Assembly: GCA_964638635.1 (NCBI GenBank)
Contig: CAZXAQ010000004.1
Location: forward strand, 28,470-92,469
Length of the DNA stretch: 64,000 nucleotides
Direction: 5' to 3'
Source of the DNA: SZUA-430 sp964638635
Lineage (GTDB): Bacteria > Pseudomonadota > Alphaproteobacteria > Micropepsales > Micropepsaceae
The translations under genes and the position numbers were made by a program. Positions 17,920-26,799 of this stretch are shown in pieces. The notes beneath the pieces were generated by a model, which was not told where the DNA came from, did not search any database, and worked only from the letters and a program-made list of their open reading frames with translations. Every line of letters starts with the position of its first letter. The stretch's first letter is position 1.

Positions 17920-18546
17920 TCAGCCGTACAGCCGCTCATAGAGATTGACCAGTATCCCCGCCGTCGCGCCCCAAATGTAATGACGCTCGTACTGCATCGC
18001 GTAGTACCGGCGCTCGCGGCCCTGCCAATTCGCGGTCTCTTGGCGGTGATTGGCCCGATCCATCAAGAACGCAAACGGCACCTCGAACGCCTCGGCCACT
18101 TCCGCCGCGTCGATCCGAAGCTCGAACCCTTCCCGCACAAGCCCGACGAACGGCTGAATCGCAAACCCCGTCCCCGTCTCGTAACGATCAAGCTCCCCCC
18201 GCACATCGACAAACGAACGCGGCAGCCCAACCTCCTCTTCCGTCTCGCGTAACGCCGCCGCAATCGCGTCGTCATCCTCATCCCCGACGCGCCCACCCGG
18301 AAAACTCACCTGCCCCGCATGCCGCGCCAAGTGATCTGCACGCCGCGTGAACAACACGCTCAAGCCCGAAGACCGTTCGATAATCGGAATGAGCACGGCC
18401 GCCGGCCGCAACACCCGCGACGGCGTCTCCTCGCGCATCCGCGGATTGAGATCGAAGTCCCCACGCCGAGGCGCAGCGTGATTGTCGCTGCCACGCGACA
18501 ATCTCTCCTCAAGCCGCCGCCTAAGTTCGACATCGCTCAAACTCAC
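17920..18546 (-). CDS. NUDIX hydrolase, CoA pyrophosphatase type (NudL-like)
   Basis: A 208-residue NUDIX protein. The segment HLARHAGQVSFPGG just before the Nudix box is the signature of the CoA-pyrophosphatase subgroup, and the box itself reads GGRVGDEDDDAIAAALRETE followed by EEVGL. Expected reaction: CoA to 4'-phosphopantetheine plus 3',5'-ADP. Upstream and downstream genes (DUF1285, cca) are on the same strand. Confidence 0.88.
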   Translation of the reverse strand: MSLSDVELRRRLEERLSRGSDNHAAPRRGDFDLNPRMREETPSRVLRPAAVLIPIIERSSGLSVLFTRRADHLARHAGQVSFPGGRVGDEDDDAIAAALRETEEEVGLPRSFVDVRGELDRYETGTGFAIQPFVGLVREGFELRIDAAEVAEAFEVPFAFLMDRANHRQETANWQGRERRYYAMQYERHYIWGATAGILVNLYERLYG

Positions 18547-18558
18547 GAGGCACCGCCA

Positions 18559-18719
18559 GACTCCCCTCGCCCGCTTGCGGGAGAGGGGCCGGGGGTGAGG
18601 GGAAGTCTGTTCTCGTTCTTCGAAACGGCGAGGAGCGACGCGTACAGAACTTCAAACGCAGAGGCACCAAGACTCCCCCTCACCCCCAACCCCTCTCCCG
18701 CAAGCGGGCGAGGGGAGTC
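18559..18719. repeat. CCCCTCACCCC/GCGGGAGAGGGG inverted repeat
   Basis: Arms 18559-18607 and 18671-18719 are complementary at about 46 of 49 positions and read CCCTCGCCCGC ... GAGAGGGG ... GGGTGAGGGG. The 63-base interior shows nothing recognisable. This GAGAGGGG/GGTGAGGGG palindrome is a dispersed intergenic repeat found in many proteobacteria. It sits between the NUDIX gene and DUF1285, so it would be transcribed within that run. Confidence 0.85.
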
Positions 18720-18730
18720 GCACAACGACA

Positions 18731-19333
18731 TCATTCCGGCGACCCCAACGAGAACCACACGCCATCACTCCACACGCCCAACTCGCGACCAACCTCAGTC
18801 GCCCGCTCCTCCGCCATCGCGACCAACTCGTAGAACACGGCGCGCGACACCCGCGCCTCCAGCGCACCGCGCACGTGCACATAGGGCCGCGGCTCGGCCC
18901 CGCGAAACGCCACCCGTAACGGATGCTCAGGCCCCGCAACCACCTCATCCCCGACATTCGTCAAGAACCGCAGCTGCCGCGCACGCCCCTCACCTTCGGC
19001 ATCGGCGCGAACCGCAACGAACGGCACATCCTCAACTCTCAACCCCACCTTCTCGACCGGCGTAACGAGCACATACCGCCCATCCGCCTCGCGCCGCAGG
19101 ATCGTCGAGAACAGCCGCACCAGCGCGGGCCGACCGATCGGCGTGCCCAGATAGAACCACGTTCCGTCGACCGCGATGCGCATATCGATGTCGCCGCAGT
19201 CCGGCGGATTCCATGTGTCGACCGGTGGCAACTTGCGCGTGTGCGCGGCCTCCGCCTGAGCCTCCGCCAGCCCGCGCAAAAAGTCAGGCGCGGGCGCGCC
19301 CCAGTGCATCGGATCCTGTGCCGAATTGGACAT
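18731..19333 (-). CDS. DUF1285 domain-containing protein
   Basis: A 200-residue cytosolic protein with the family hallmark WNPPDCGDIDMRIAVDGTWF and YLGTPIGRPALVRLFSTIL. Function is not established. No membrane span or signal. It is the first gene of the DUF1285-NUDIX-cca run and is divergent from the moxR operon, an arrangement frequent in alphaproteobacteria. The 175 bases to moxR should hold both promoters; I see no strong match. Confidence 0.88.
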   Translation of the reverse strand: MSNSAQDPMHWGAPAPDFLRGLAEAQAEAAHTRKLPPVDTWNPPDCGDIDMRIAVDGTWFYLGTPIGRPALVRLFSTILRREADGRYVLVTPVEKVGLRVEDVPFVAVRADAEGEGRARQLRFLTNVGDEVVAGPEHPLRVAFRGAEPRPYVHVRGALEARVSRAVFYELVAMAEERATEVGRELGVWSDGVWFSLGSPE

Positions 19334-19508
19334 ATTAACGGGCGACCTCGACGCCTTTCCGGGAGTTAATCCGGCAGTTCAACTGATGTTGAGCATAGGA
19401 CCTCAAGCCGTTCTGTCCATGGCCCAGGTTTAGCTATAACTCTGCCCATCTGTGCCATAGAAAAGCCGCGCGGCTCCGCGCGTTATCCAAACTCTGACCC
19501 AAGGCGGC

Positions 19509-20516
19509 GTGACTTTGAGCAACCAAGCCCTCGAAACCTCCGACTCGATCGTCCGCGAAGTCGAACATGCCGTGGCGCGCATCGCGGCCGTCCGCGAAGC
19601 GATCGGCCGGGTTATTTTCGGCCAGCGCTCGGTGGTCGACCAAGTGCTGGTCACGATCCTGGCTGGCGGCCACGGCCTTCTGGTCGGCGTGCCGGGCCTC
19701 GCCAAAACCCGCCTCGTCGAAGCGCTCGGCATCGTGCTCGGCCTCGCCACCAAGCGCATCCAATTCACCCCCGACCTCATGCCCGCCGACATCGTGGGCT
19801 CTGAGGTCTTGGAAGAGGCCGAAACCGGCCGCCGCTCCTTCCGCTTCATCAAGGGCCCGGTCTTCGCCCAGCTCCTGATGGCCGACGAAATCAACCGCGC
19901 CAGCCCCCGCACCCAATCGGCGCTGCTTCAGGCCATGCAGGAGCACCACGTGACCGTCGCCGGCATGCGCTACGACCTGCCGCATCCGTTCCACGTCCTG
20001 GCGACGCAAAACCCGCTCGAACAAGAAGGCACCTACCCGCTCCCCGAAGCCCAGCTCGACCGCTTTCTGATGCAGATCGACGTCGGCTACCCCGACCTCG
20101 ACGCCGAGAAGCGCGTGCTGCTCGCCACCACCGGCGTCAGCGAGGAGCAGCCGAAGGAAGTCATCCGCGCGCAAGACATCATGTTCTTCCAGCGCCTCGT
20201 CCGTGCCATTCCGGTCGGCGAGAAGGTGCTCGACGCCATCCTCGCCCTCGTGCGCAGCGCAAGGCCTGAAGAAGGCGGCGCGCAGAGCATCAAAGACCAC
20301 GTCGCTTGGGGCCCATCTCCTCGCGCGAGCCAGGCGTTCTCGCTCGCGGTGCGTGCCCGCGCCCTGATCGAAGGCCGCTTCGCGCCGTCGGTGGACGACG
20401 TCGTCGCGCTCGCGCCGCCCATTTTGCGCCACAGAATGGCGCTCAACTTTGCGGCCCGCGCCGACGGCGTGACGATGGCCGATGTGATCAACCGGCTGAC
20501 CGCGCCGTACCAGTAA
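19509..20516 (+). CDS. moxR: MoxR-family AAA ATPase
   Basis: A 335-residue AAA+ ATPase of the MoxR group. The Walker A loop is degenerate for this group (GVPGLAKTRLV), Walker B reads LLMADEINRASPRTQSALLQ, and the sensor and C-terminal lid follow (ATQNPLEQEGTYPLPEAQLD). GTG 19509 follows an AAGG ribosome site. MoxR proteins act as chaperones with DUF58/VWA partners, exactly the next genes. Confidence 0.92.
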   Translation: MTLSNQALETSDSIVREVEHAVARIAAVREAIGRVIFGQRSVVDQVLVTILAGGHGLLVGVPGLAKTRLVEALGIVLGLATKRIQFTPDLMPADIVGSEVLEEAETGRRSFRFIKGPVFAQLLMADEINRASPRTQSALLQAMQEHHVTVAGMRYDLPHPFHVLATQNPLEQEGTYPLPEAQLDRFLMQIDVGYPDLDAEKRVLLATTGVSEEQPKEVIRAQDIMFFQRLVRAIPVGEKVLDAILALVRSARPEEGGAQSIKDHVAWGPSPRASQAFSLAVRARALIEGRFAPSVDDVVALAPPILRHRMALNFAARADGVTMADVINRLTAPYQ

Positions 20517-20540
20517 CGCGGGGCAGCTCGAGAGGTTCGT

Positions 20541-21473
20541 ATGGCGAGTGTCGCGTCGACGCTCTTTAGCGGTTGGACCCAAACGCCCAAACGCGAAGCC
20601 AGTGCCCGCGAACAGGCGGAGCACCTGGGCGCGCGTTTGCCGCCGCTGATGATCCAAGCCGAGCGCGTTGCCTCGACCGTCGCCACCGGCGAACACGGCC
20701 GCCGCCGTGTCGGCCAAGGCGAAGCGTTCTGGCAGTTCCGCCGTTACCGCCAAGAAGATCCGTCGACCGCCGTCGATTGGCGCCAATCCGCAAAGTCGCA
20801 ACATCTGTTTGTGCGCGAACGCGAATGGGCGGCGGCAGCCAGCGTGTGGATCTGGCGCGATGCCTCGCCGTCCATGCACTACAAATCGCACGTCGCGAAG
20901 TGCACGAAGGTCGAGCGCGCAACCGTGCTCGCACTCGCGTTCGCGTCGCTGCTCGTGCGCGGCGGCGAACGTATCGGCGCGCTTGACAGCGTGAAGCCGC
21001 CCGCAACCGGCAAGCCCGGCTTCAACCGCTTCGCGCTGCAGATGACCCAGCAAATGACGTCGAAGCAAAGCCTGCCGCCGCTGATGCCGCTGCCGCGCTT
21101 CTCGCAGATCATTCTGATCTCCGACTGGCTCTCGCCCTCCGAAGGCGTGCTCAACATCCTGCGCCACTACGGCGCGCTCGGGGTGCGCGGTCACTTGATC
21201 CAAGTCCTCGACCCTGCCGAAGAAGACCTGCCGTTCGACGGCCGCACCGAGTTCGAGGACGTGGAATCGAAAACCCGCATGCTCGCCCGCCGCGCCGAGA
21301 CACTGCGCGACGCCTATCGCGGACGCCTCGCGGCCCTGCGCAGCGAGGTCGCCCAAGCCTGCCGCCGCCAGGACTGGACGTTCGCGACGCACCGCACCGA
21401 CAAGCCCGCGCAAGGCGCGCTGCTCGCCGCCTACGCCGCTTTGTCCGCCCACCGCCCGTTCGAGATGAGGTGA
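20541..21473 (+). CDS. DUF58 domain-containing protein
   Basis: A 310-residue protein with the DUF58 core: GRRRVGQGEAFWQFRRYRQE, a pattern leading into DPSTAVDWRQSAKSQHLFVRE, and a VWA-like region with SVWIWRDASPSMHY. It probably acts at the inner face of the membrane with the MoxR ATPase upstream and the BatA-like proteins downstream. Exact role unknown; related clusters are linked to envelope stress or enzyme maturation. Confidence 0.9.
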   Translation: MASVASTLFSGWTQTPKREASAREQAEHLGARLPPLMIQAERVASTVATGEHGRRRVGQGEAFWQFRRYRQEDPSTAVDWRQSAKSQHLFVREREWAAAASVWIWRDASPSMHYKSHVAKCTKVERATVLALAFASLLVRGGERIGALDSVKPPATGKPGFNRFALQMTQQMTSKQSLPPLMPLPRFSQIILISDWLSPSEGVLNILRHYGALGVRGHLIQVLDPAEEDLPFDGRTEFEDVESKTRMLARRAETLRDAYRGRLAALRSEVAQACRRQDWTFATHRTDKPAQGALLAAYAALSAHRPFEMR

Positions 21474-21477
21474 CGGT

Positions 21478-24237
21478 GTGACGTCGGTTGGTCCGCTTGC
21501 GTTTGGAGTCCCCTGGATCCTGTTCGGGTTGATCGCGCTGCCCGTGATCTGGTGGCTCTTGCGCGTGACGCCGCCGGCGCCGAAGCGCGTGCTGTTCCCT
21601 GCGGTGCGCCTGCTGCTCGGCCTGCACCAGAAAGAGGAAACGCCGGCGCGCACGCCGCTGTGGCTCTTGCTGCTCAGAACCGCCATCGCAGGCCTCGTCA
21701 TCCTCGCGCTCGCCGATCCCTACTTGAACCCGCAATCCGCGGGCTTGAAGAAGAGCCCCGTCATCGTCGTCGTCGACAACGGCTGGGCCGCAGCCGCCCG
21801 CTGGGACGACCGTGTCGGCGCCATGCAAACGCTCGCCGCCGAAGCCGAACGCGACGGCCGTCCGCTGGTCGTTCTGCCCACCGCACTCAGCGATGCCCCG
21901 GCGGTGCTCAAACTGCTCTCCGGCGCCGAAGCGCAAGGCGCCGTCAAAGCTGTCGCGCCGCAACCGTTCGGCGTCGACCGCGCCAAAGCCCTCACGAGCC
22001 TCCAAAAACTGAACGTCACCGGCAACCCCGACATCGTCTGGCTGACCGACGGTCTCGAAGACGGGAGCGCCCGCGAGTTCGCCCGCGGCCTCGCCGCCAT
22101 CGGCGCGCTACGCGTGATGACAGACGACGCGCTCAACGCCGCCCTGGCCCTCACGCCGCCGAAAGCCGAAGGCAGCGCGCTCGTCTTCCGCGTCGTGCGC
22201 GGCAAGGACGAGGGCGAGGTCAAAGGCACGCTCCGCGCGACCGGCGCGCAGGGCCGCTTCCTCGCCGCGCAGGAGTTCACGCTCAAAGCCGGCGAGACGA
22301 GCACGGAAGTGAAACTCGACCTCGCCACCGAACTCCGGAACGACCTCGCCCGCGTCGAACTTGCGGACCGTCAGTCCGCCGGCGGCGTCGCCTTGATCGA
22401 CGAACGCTGGCGCCGCCGCCCGGTGGGCCTCGTCTCTGGCCAGACGGTTGACGCCGCGCAGCCGCTGCTCTCCGACCTCTTCTATCTCGACCGCGCACTT
22501 GGGCCGTACGCCGAACTCCACCACGGCAAGATCACCGATCTGGTGAAAGCGGGCCTCTCGGTCCTCGTTCTGGCGGACGTCGGCCAAATCGTCGGCGCGG
22601 ACAAAACCGCAGCCGCCGAATGGGTCTCGAAGGGCGGCGTCTTGATCCGCTTCTCCGGCCCCAAACTCGCCGCGCAAAGCGACGAGCTGATCCCCGGCAA
22701 GCTGCGCACCGGCGGCCGCCTGCTCGATGGCGCGCTGTCGTGGAGCGAACCGCAAACCTTGAGCCCGTGGACAGAAGAGAGCCCGTTCTTCGGCCTGCCC
22801 ATTCCGCCCGACGTGACGATCAAGCGCCAAGTCCTGACCGAACCCGCGATTGGCACCGACATCAAAACCTGGGCCCAACTCAGCGACGGCACGCCGCTCG
22901 TCACCGCCAAGCGCCAGGACAAGGGTTGGGTGATCCTGTTCCACGTCACCGCGAACACCGCGTGGTCGTCACTCCCGATCTCCGGACTCTTCGTCGAAAT
23001 GCTCCGCCGCACGATCGCACTCTCGACCGGCGTCGCCGCCGACGACCCGAGCTTGACCGCCGCCGGCGGTCCGCTCGCCCCCGCCGAGACGCTCGACGGC
23101 TTTGGCCGCCTCGGCCAGCCAGCCGCCGCGGCACTACCGATGCGCGGCCCCGACTTCGAAAAAGCGACCCCAAGCCCCCGTCATCCGCCGGGTTTCTACG
23201 GCGAGGGCGGCGTCCGCCGCGCCTTCAATTTGTTCAAGCCGGACGCGGCTTTGCAGCCCCTGCCCACCCTGCCCGCAGGCGTCGAGGTCACGACATTTGG
23301 TCTTCGCCAGGCTGTTGAGCTTAAATACGTCCTGATGGCGATCGCGATTGCCCTAGCGCTCTTCGACCTCGTGGCCGGTTTGATCCTGCGCGGGCTGGTG
23401 GCAGCGCCGCGCCTGCCGTTGCGCCAAGCAGCGACCGTGGTCCTCGCCGGCGCCTTCGCGTTGGCCGTCATCGGCGACGCCCGCGCAAACGACGATTACA
23501 ACCTCAAAGCCTCGAACACCTACCGCCTCGCCTTCGTGCTCACCGGCGACCCGGAAGTCGATGCGATGAGCCGCGCCGGCCTGAAGGGCCTAACGCGCAT
23601 CTTGAAGGAGCGCACCGCCGCCGAGCCGGGCGAACCGATGGCCATCGACATCGAGCAGGACGAACTCGCCTTCTTCCCGCTCATCTATTGGCCCGTTTCG
23701 TCCGCACAGTCGCAGCTCTCCGCGAACGCACTCGCGAAGGTCGACGCCTTCATGCGCAACGGCGGCACGATCCTGTTCGACACGCGCGACCAAGACTCCG
23801 CGCTTCCGATCGCCACCGGCCGCACCGCGAACGGGTCGCTGACGCTGCGCCGTCTGCTCGCCGGTCTCGACATCCCGCCGCTGCAGCCGTTGGGCCAAGA
23901 CCACGTGCTCACCCGCGCGTTCTATCTCCTGCGCGAGTTCCCCGGCCGCTGGGCCTCGGGCCGCGTCTGGGTCGAGGCCCAGCAGAACGGCGGCGGCGCA
24001 CCGTCGACCACAGCCTCCGACGGCGTCTCGCCGATCATCGTGGGCGGGGCTGACTGGGCAGCCGCCTGGGCCGAGGACGACAACCATCGCCCGATCGCGG
24101 CTGTCGTGCCGGGCGGCGACCGACAGCGCGAGATGGCGATGCGCTTCGGCGTGAACTTGGTCATGTACTCGCTGACCGGCAACTACAAGACCGACCAGGT
24201 CCACGTGCCCGCGATCCTTGAGCGTTTGGGTCAATAG
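21478..24237 (+). CDS. DUF4159 domain-containing membrane protein with BatA-like N-terminus
   Basis: A 919-residue protein. The N-terminal BatA-like region has two membrane spans (LFGLIALPVIWWLL, LLLLRTAIAGLVILALADP) and a VWA-like continuation (SPVIVVVDNGWAAAARWDDR) in which the metal-site motif is degenerate. Two further hydrophobic spans lie near 620-670. The C-terminal 210 residues form DUF4159 (YNLKASNTYRLAFVLTG, NGGTILFDTRDQD, FYLLREFPGRW). GTG start 4 bases after DUF58. Likely a membrane partner of MoxR/DUF58. Confidence 0.88.
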   Translation: MTSVGPLAFGVPWILFGLIALPVIWWLLRVTPPAPKRVLFPAVRLLLGLHQKEETPARTPLWLLLLRTAIAGLVILALADPYLNPQSAGLKKSPVIVVVDNGWAAAARWDDRVGAMQTLAAEAERDGRPLVVLPTALSDAPAVLKLLSGAEAQGAVKAVAPQPFGVDRAKALTSLQKLNVTGNPDIVWLTDGLEDGSAREFARGLAAIGALRVMTDDALNAALALTPPKAEGSALVFRVVRGKDEGEVKGTLRATGAQGRFLAAQEFTLKAGETSTEVKLDLATELRNDLARVELADRQSAGGVALIDERWRRRPVGLVSGQTVDAAQPLLSDLFYLDRALGPYAELHHGKITDLVKAGLSVLVLADVGQIVGADKTAAAEWVSKGGVLIRFSGPKLAAQSDELIPGKLRTGGRLLDGALSWSEPQTLSPWTEESPFFGLPIPPDVTIKRQVLTEPAIGTDIKTWAQLSDGTPLVTAKRQDKGWVILFHVTANTAWSSLPISGLFVEMLRRTIALSTGVAADDPSLTAAGGPLAPAETLDGFGRLGQPAAAALPMRGPDFEKATPSPRHPPGFYGEGGVRRAFNLFKPDAALQPLPTLPAGVEVTTFGLRQAVELKYVLMAIAIALALFDLVAGLILRGLVAAPRLPLRQAATVVLAGAFALAVIGDARANDDYNLKASNTYRLAFVLTGDPEVDAMSRAGLKGLTRILKERTAAEPGEPMAIDIEQDELAFFPLIYWPVSSAQSQLSANALAKVDAFMRNGGTILFDTRDQDSALPIATGRTANGSLTLRRLLAGLDIPPLQPLGQDHVLTRAFYLLREFPGRWASGRVWVEAQQNGGGAPSTTASDGVSPIIVGGADWAAAWAEDDNHRPIAAVVPGGDRQREMAMRFGVNLVMYSLTGNYKTDQVHVPAILERLGQ

Positions 24238-26304
24238 ATGGCCCTCGACATCGTCTTCGTCCCGCATTTGCCGCTCGTCATGATTCTGATCCTGACGGTG
24301 GCATGTGTTGCGCTCGTCGGCGCCGGCTTGCTCCTGCGCGCACCCGGCGCCTGGTGGCGCGCGGCAGCGATGGCGGCAGCGCTCCTCGTTCTTGCCAATC
24401 CGGCGATCGTCGAGGAGGAGCGCAAAGGCCTGCCCGACGTCGCGGTGATCGTCGCGGACCAAACGCAAAGCCAAGCGATCGGCGACCGCTCGAAAACCGT
24501 GGACGACACGGTGACGAAACTGCGCGCCAAGCTCGCCGAACACAAAGACCTCGACGTCCGCGTCATCACCGTGACCGAAGACCGCTCCGTGCAGGACGGC
24601 GGCTCATCGCTGTTCGGTCCGCTCGCCGAAGCCTTCGCCGACGTGCCGCCCGACCGCATCGCCGGCGCGATCCTGGTCACCGACGGCCAGGTCCACGACG
24701 TGCCGTCCGGCAACGCCGCCAAGCTTACCTATCCGGTCCACGCCCTCCTCACCGGCCAGCCCGACGAACACGACCGCAAACTCACGATCGAGCAAGCCCC
24801 GCGCTACGGCATCGTCGGTGAGCCGCTGACCTTCACCATCCGTGTCGACGACTTCGGCACCAGCGGCCAAGCCGTCGCCGACATCGAAGTCCGCATCGAC
24901 GGCAAGATCGTGCTGAACGAAACGGCCAAGACCGGCGAAGCGAAGTCGCTCGAGCTGACACTTCCGCACGGCGGCGAGAACGTCATCGAAATACAAGCCA
25001 CGCCCGGCCCGAAGGAGCTCACGCTCCTGAACAACCGCGCCGCGGTCGTCACCACCGGCATCCGCGACCAGCTCCGCGTCCTCCTCGTCTCGGGCGAACC
25101 GCACGCGGGCGAGCGCACGCTACGCAACCTCTTGAAGGCCGACCCATCGGTCTCGCTCGTCCACTTCACCATTCTCCGTCCGCCGGAGAAGCAGGACGGC
25201 ACGCCGGTGGACGAACTCTCGTTGATCGCCTTCCCGACCCGCGAGCTGTTCGACGAGAAGCTGAACGATTTCAACCTCATCATCTTCGACCGCTACCAGC
25301 GCCGCGGTGTGCTGCCGTTGGCATACTACGAAAACGTCGCGCGCTACGTCGAAAACGGCGGCGCGTTGCTCGTGACTTCCGGCCCCGAGTTCTCCTCGCC
25401 CTTGAGCCTCTACCGTTCGCCGCTGAACTCCGTGCTGCCGGCCGAGCCCGTCGAGCGCATTTTCGAGCAAGGTTACAAGCCCCGCCTCACCGAAGCCGGC
25501 GAACGCCACCCGGTGACCGCAGGCCTGCCCGGCGCCAATGTCGGGACCAAGGACCCAACCTGGGGCCGCTGGTTCCGCCTCGTGCAGAGCCAAGTCCTGA
25601 GCGGCCAAACGCTGATGAGTGGCGCCGAGCAGCAACCGCTGCTCGTCTTGAACCGCGTGCAGCAAGGCCGCGTCGCGCTGCTGCTCTCCGACCACGCCTG
25701 GCTCTGGACCCGTGGCTTCGAAGGCGGCGGCCCGCAAGCCGAGCTCCTGCGCCGCCTCGCGCACTGGCTCATGAAGGAGCCGGAGCTTGAGGAAGAACGC
25801 CTGAACGGCACGATCAAAGGCGACCGCCTGATCGTGACCCGCCGCACGATGGCCGAGCGCGCGGCGGCAATCGAAGTGACTCACCCGTCCGGCCGCGTCG
25901 AGAAGGTGACGCTGACGCCGACCGAAGACGGCGCCTTCTCCGGCACGATCAAGGCGCCCGAGATGGGCCTCTACCGCCTGCGCGACGGCAACCTGAACGC
26001 GGTCGCGGCCGCAGGCCCCTTGAACCCCCGCGAACTCGCCGACGTGCGCGCGACCGACAAGCTCCTCAAACCCGTCACCGACGCGACCAAAGGCGGCATC
26101 GCCTGGATCAAGCGCGACGGCATTCCGGAAGTCCGCCGCACCCGCCCCGGCCGCGCTGCGGCCGACGACGGCTGGATCGGCCTGCGCGCGAACGAAGCCT
26201 ACGCGGTCCGCTCGACCCGCCAGACCCCGCTGTTCCATCCGGCGCTCGCCTTCGTGCTCATCATCGGCAGCCTCATGCTCGGCTGGCGCCGCGAAGGCCA
26301 CTGA
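24238..26304 (+). CDS. large membrane protein, BatA/glutamine-amidotransferase-like
   Basis: A 688-residue protein beginning directly after the previous stop (TAGATG). Two N-terminal membrane spans (LVMILILTVACVALVGAGLL, AAAMAAALLVLANPAIV) precede a VWA-like region (VAVIVADQTQSQ, GAILVTDGQVHD) and a region resembling a glutamine-amidotransferase fold (NLIIFDRYQRRGVLPLAYYE, GGALLVTSGPEF), without a clear catalytic cysteine. One C-terminal span (ALAFVLIIGSLMLGW). Last gene of the moxR operon. Function inferred from context only. Confidence 0.82.
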   Translation: MALDIVFVPHLPLVMILILTVACVALVGAGLLLRAPGAWWRAAAMAAALLVLANPAIVEEERKGLPDVAVIVADQTQSQAIGDRSKTVDDTVTKLRAKLAEHKDLDVRVITVTEDRSVQDGGSSLFGPLAEAFADVPPDRIAGAILVTDGQVHDVPSGNAAKLTYPVHALLTGQPDEHDRKLTIEQAPRYGIVGEPLTFTIRVDDFGTSGQAVADIEVRIDGKIVLNETAKTGEAKSLELTLPHGGENVIEIQATPGPKELTLLNNRAAVVTTGIRDQLRVLLVSGEPHAGERTLRNLLKADPSVSLVHFTILRPPEKQDGTPVDELSLIAFPTRELFDEKLNDFNLIIFDRYQRRGVLPLAYYENVARYVENGGALLVTSGPEFSSPLSLYRSPLNSVLPAEPVERIFEQGYKPRLTEAGERHPVTAGLPGANVGTKDPTWGRWFRLVQSQVLSGQTLMSGAEQQPLLVLNRVQQGRVALLLSDHAWLWTRGFEGGGPQAELLRRLAHWLMKEPELEEERLNGTIKGDRLIVTRRTMAERAAAIEVTHPSGRVEKVTLTPTEDGAFSGTIKAPEMGLYRLRDGNLNAVAAAGPLNPRELADVRATDKLLKPVTDATKGGIAWIKRDGIPEVRRTRPGRAAADDGWIGLRANEAYAVRSTRQTPLFHPALAFVLIIGSLMLGWRREGH

Positions 26305-26387
26305 CGCAAATCCGCAAAAAAACGCAGGCAAAAAACAGACGCGATCGAATCCGTAACAGCGTAACATCGGCGGCGTTCTGCGGTTTC
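26305..26387. other. start of the 495-base gap 26305-26799
   Basis: No gene is seen between the moxR operon and the nuclease-domain gene. This first part has A-runs and two GTAAC words (26353, 26361). Phased repeats (26388-26426) and AT-rich hairpins (26598-26641) follow and are listed separately. Nothing else in the gap is recognisable. Confidence 0.6.
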
Positions 26388-26426
26388 TGACGTAACATTG
26401 ACGTCACAAAGACGTAACTTGTTACG
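26388..26426. repeat. three 9-base repeats phased at 11 bases plus inverted GTTAC
   Basis: TGACGTAAC (26388), TGACGTCAC (26399) and AGACGTAAC (26410) follow each other at exactly 11-base steps, and CGTAAC-TT-GTTACG (26413-26426) forms a small hairpin at the end. Two more GTAAC words stand upstream. The helical phasing suggests cooperative protein binding, either for the nuclease-domain gene downstream or as the remains of an iteron-like site. No protein is assigned. Confidence 0.55.
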
Positions 26427-26597
26427 CATCCACGAAAACACCGCCCGACATTTTCGCGAACGCACCTCTCCCGCAAGCCTCACCGGCAGTTCATCCCGCC
26501 GGGGCAAACTTTCAGATCAATAGGTTCAAGTCGCAGCCGCGACCGAGGTGTCCGAGCGGACTCGGCCGGGAAGAGAACATATATAGAACAATATCTA

Positions 26598-26641
26598 GAA
26601 AAGTCAAGCTTTTCGATTATCCTCACTTTTTCAAAAGTGAG
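26598..26641. repeat. AT-rich double hairpin upstream of nuclease-domain gene
   Basis: GAAAAG/CTTTTC (26598-26603, 26609-26614) and a perfect 9-base stem CTCACTTTT/AAAAGTGAG (26622-26630, 26633-26641) with a 2-base loop. The block sits in an AT-rich stretch from about 26575, unlike the surrounding GC-rich DNA. A 2-base loop favours a protein-binding palindrome over an RNA terminator. Confidence 0.5.
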
Positions 26642-26799
26642 CATAACCGCGTTCCGCGGGGCTGAGCGGGAAGGTCCGGGCCACCTCGCGAAAATCGCCT
26701 GCCGGTTGCAATCGCGCGGCCAACGTTGATTTCCACATCCAATTTTCTCACCGCCCAAAGTAGGTTCGTCGCAAACCAGCTGATCGTCGGAGAACACGC

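Noticed and set aside
19434..21701. Minus-strand open frame of 755 codons opposite moxR/DUF58
   Set aside because: High GC leaves long antisense frames open. It is antisense to two clear genes, has repetitive Arg/Ala/Gly composition and matches no family.
25120..26367. 415-codon minus frame opposite the large membrane protein
   Set aside because: Shadow frame; the + strand gene is continuous with the operon and has membrane spans.
26510..26559. tRNA-like words: GGTTCAAGTC and GAGGTGTCCGAGCGG
   Set aside because: They resemble a T-loop and the 5' part of tRNA-Ser, but are in the wrong order, with no stems and no anticodon arm. A degenerate attachment site is possible but unsupported.
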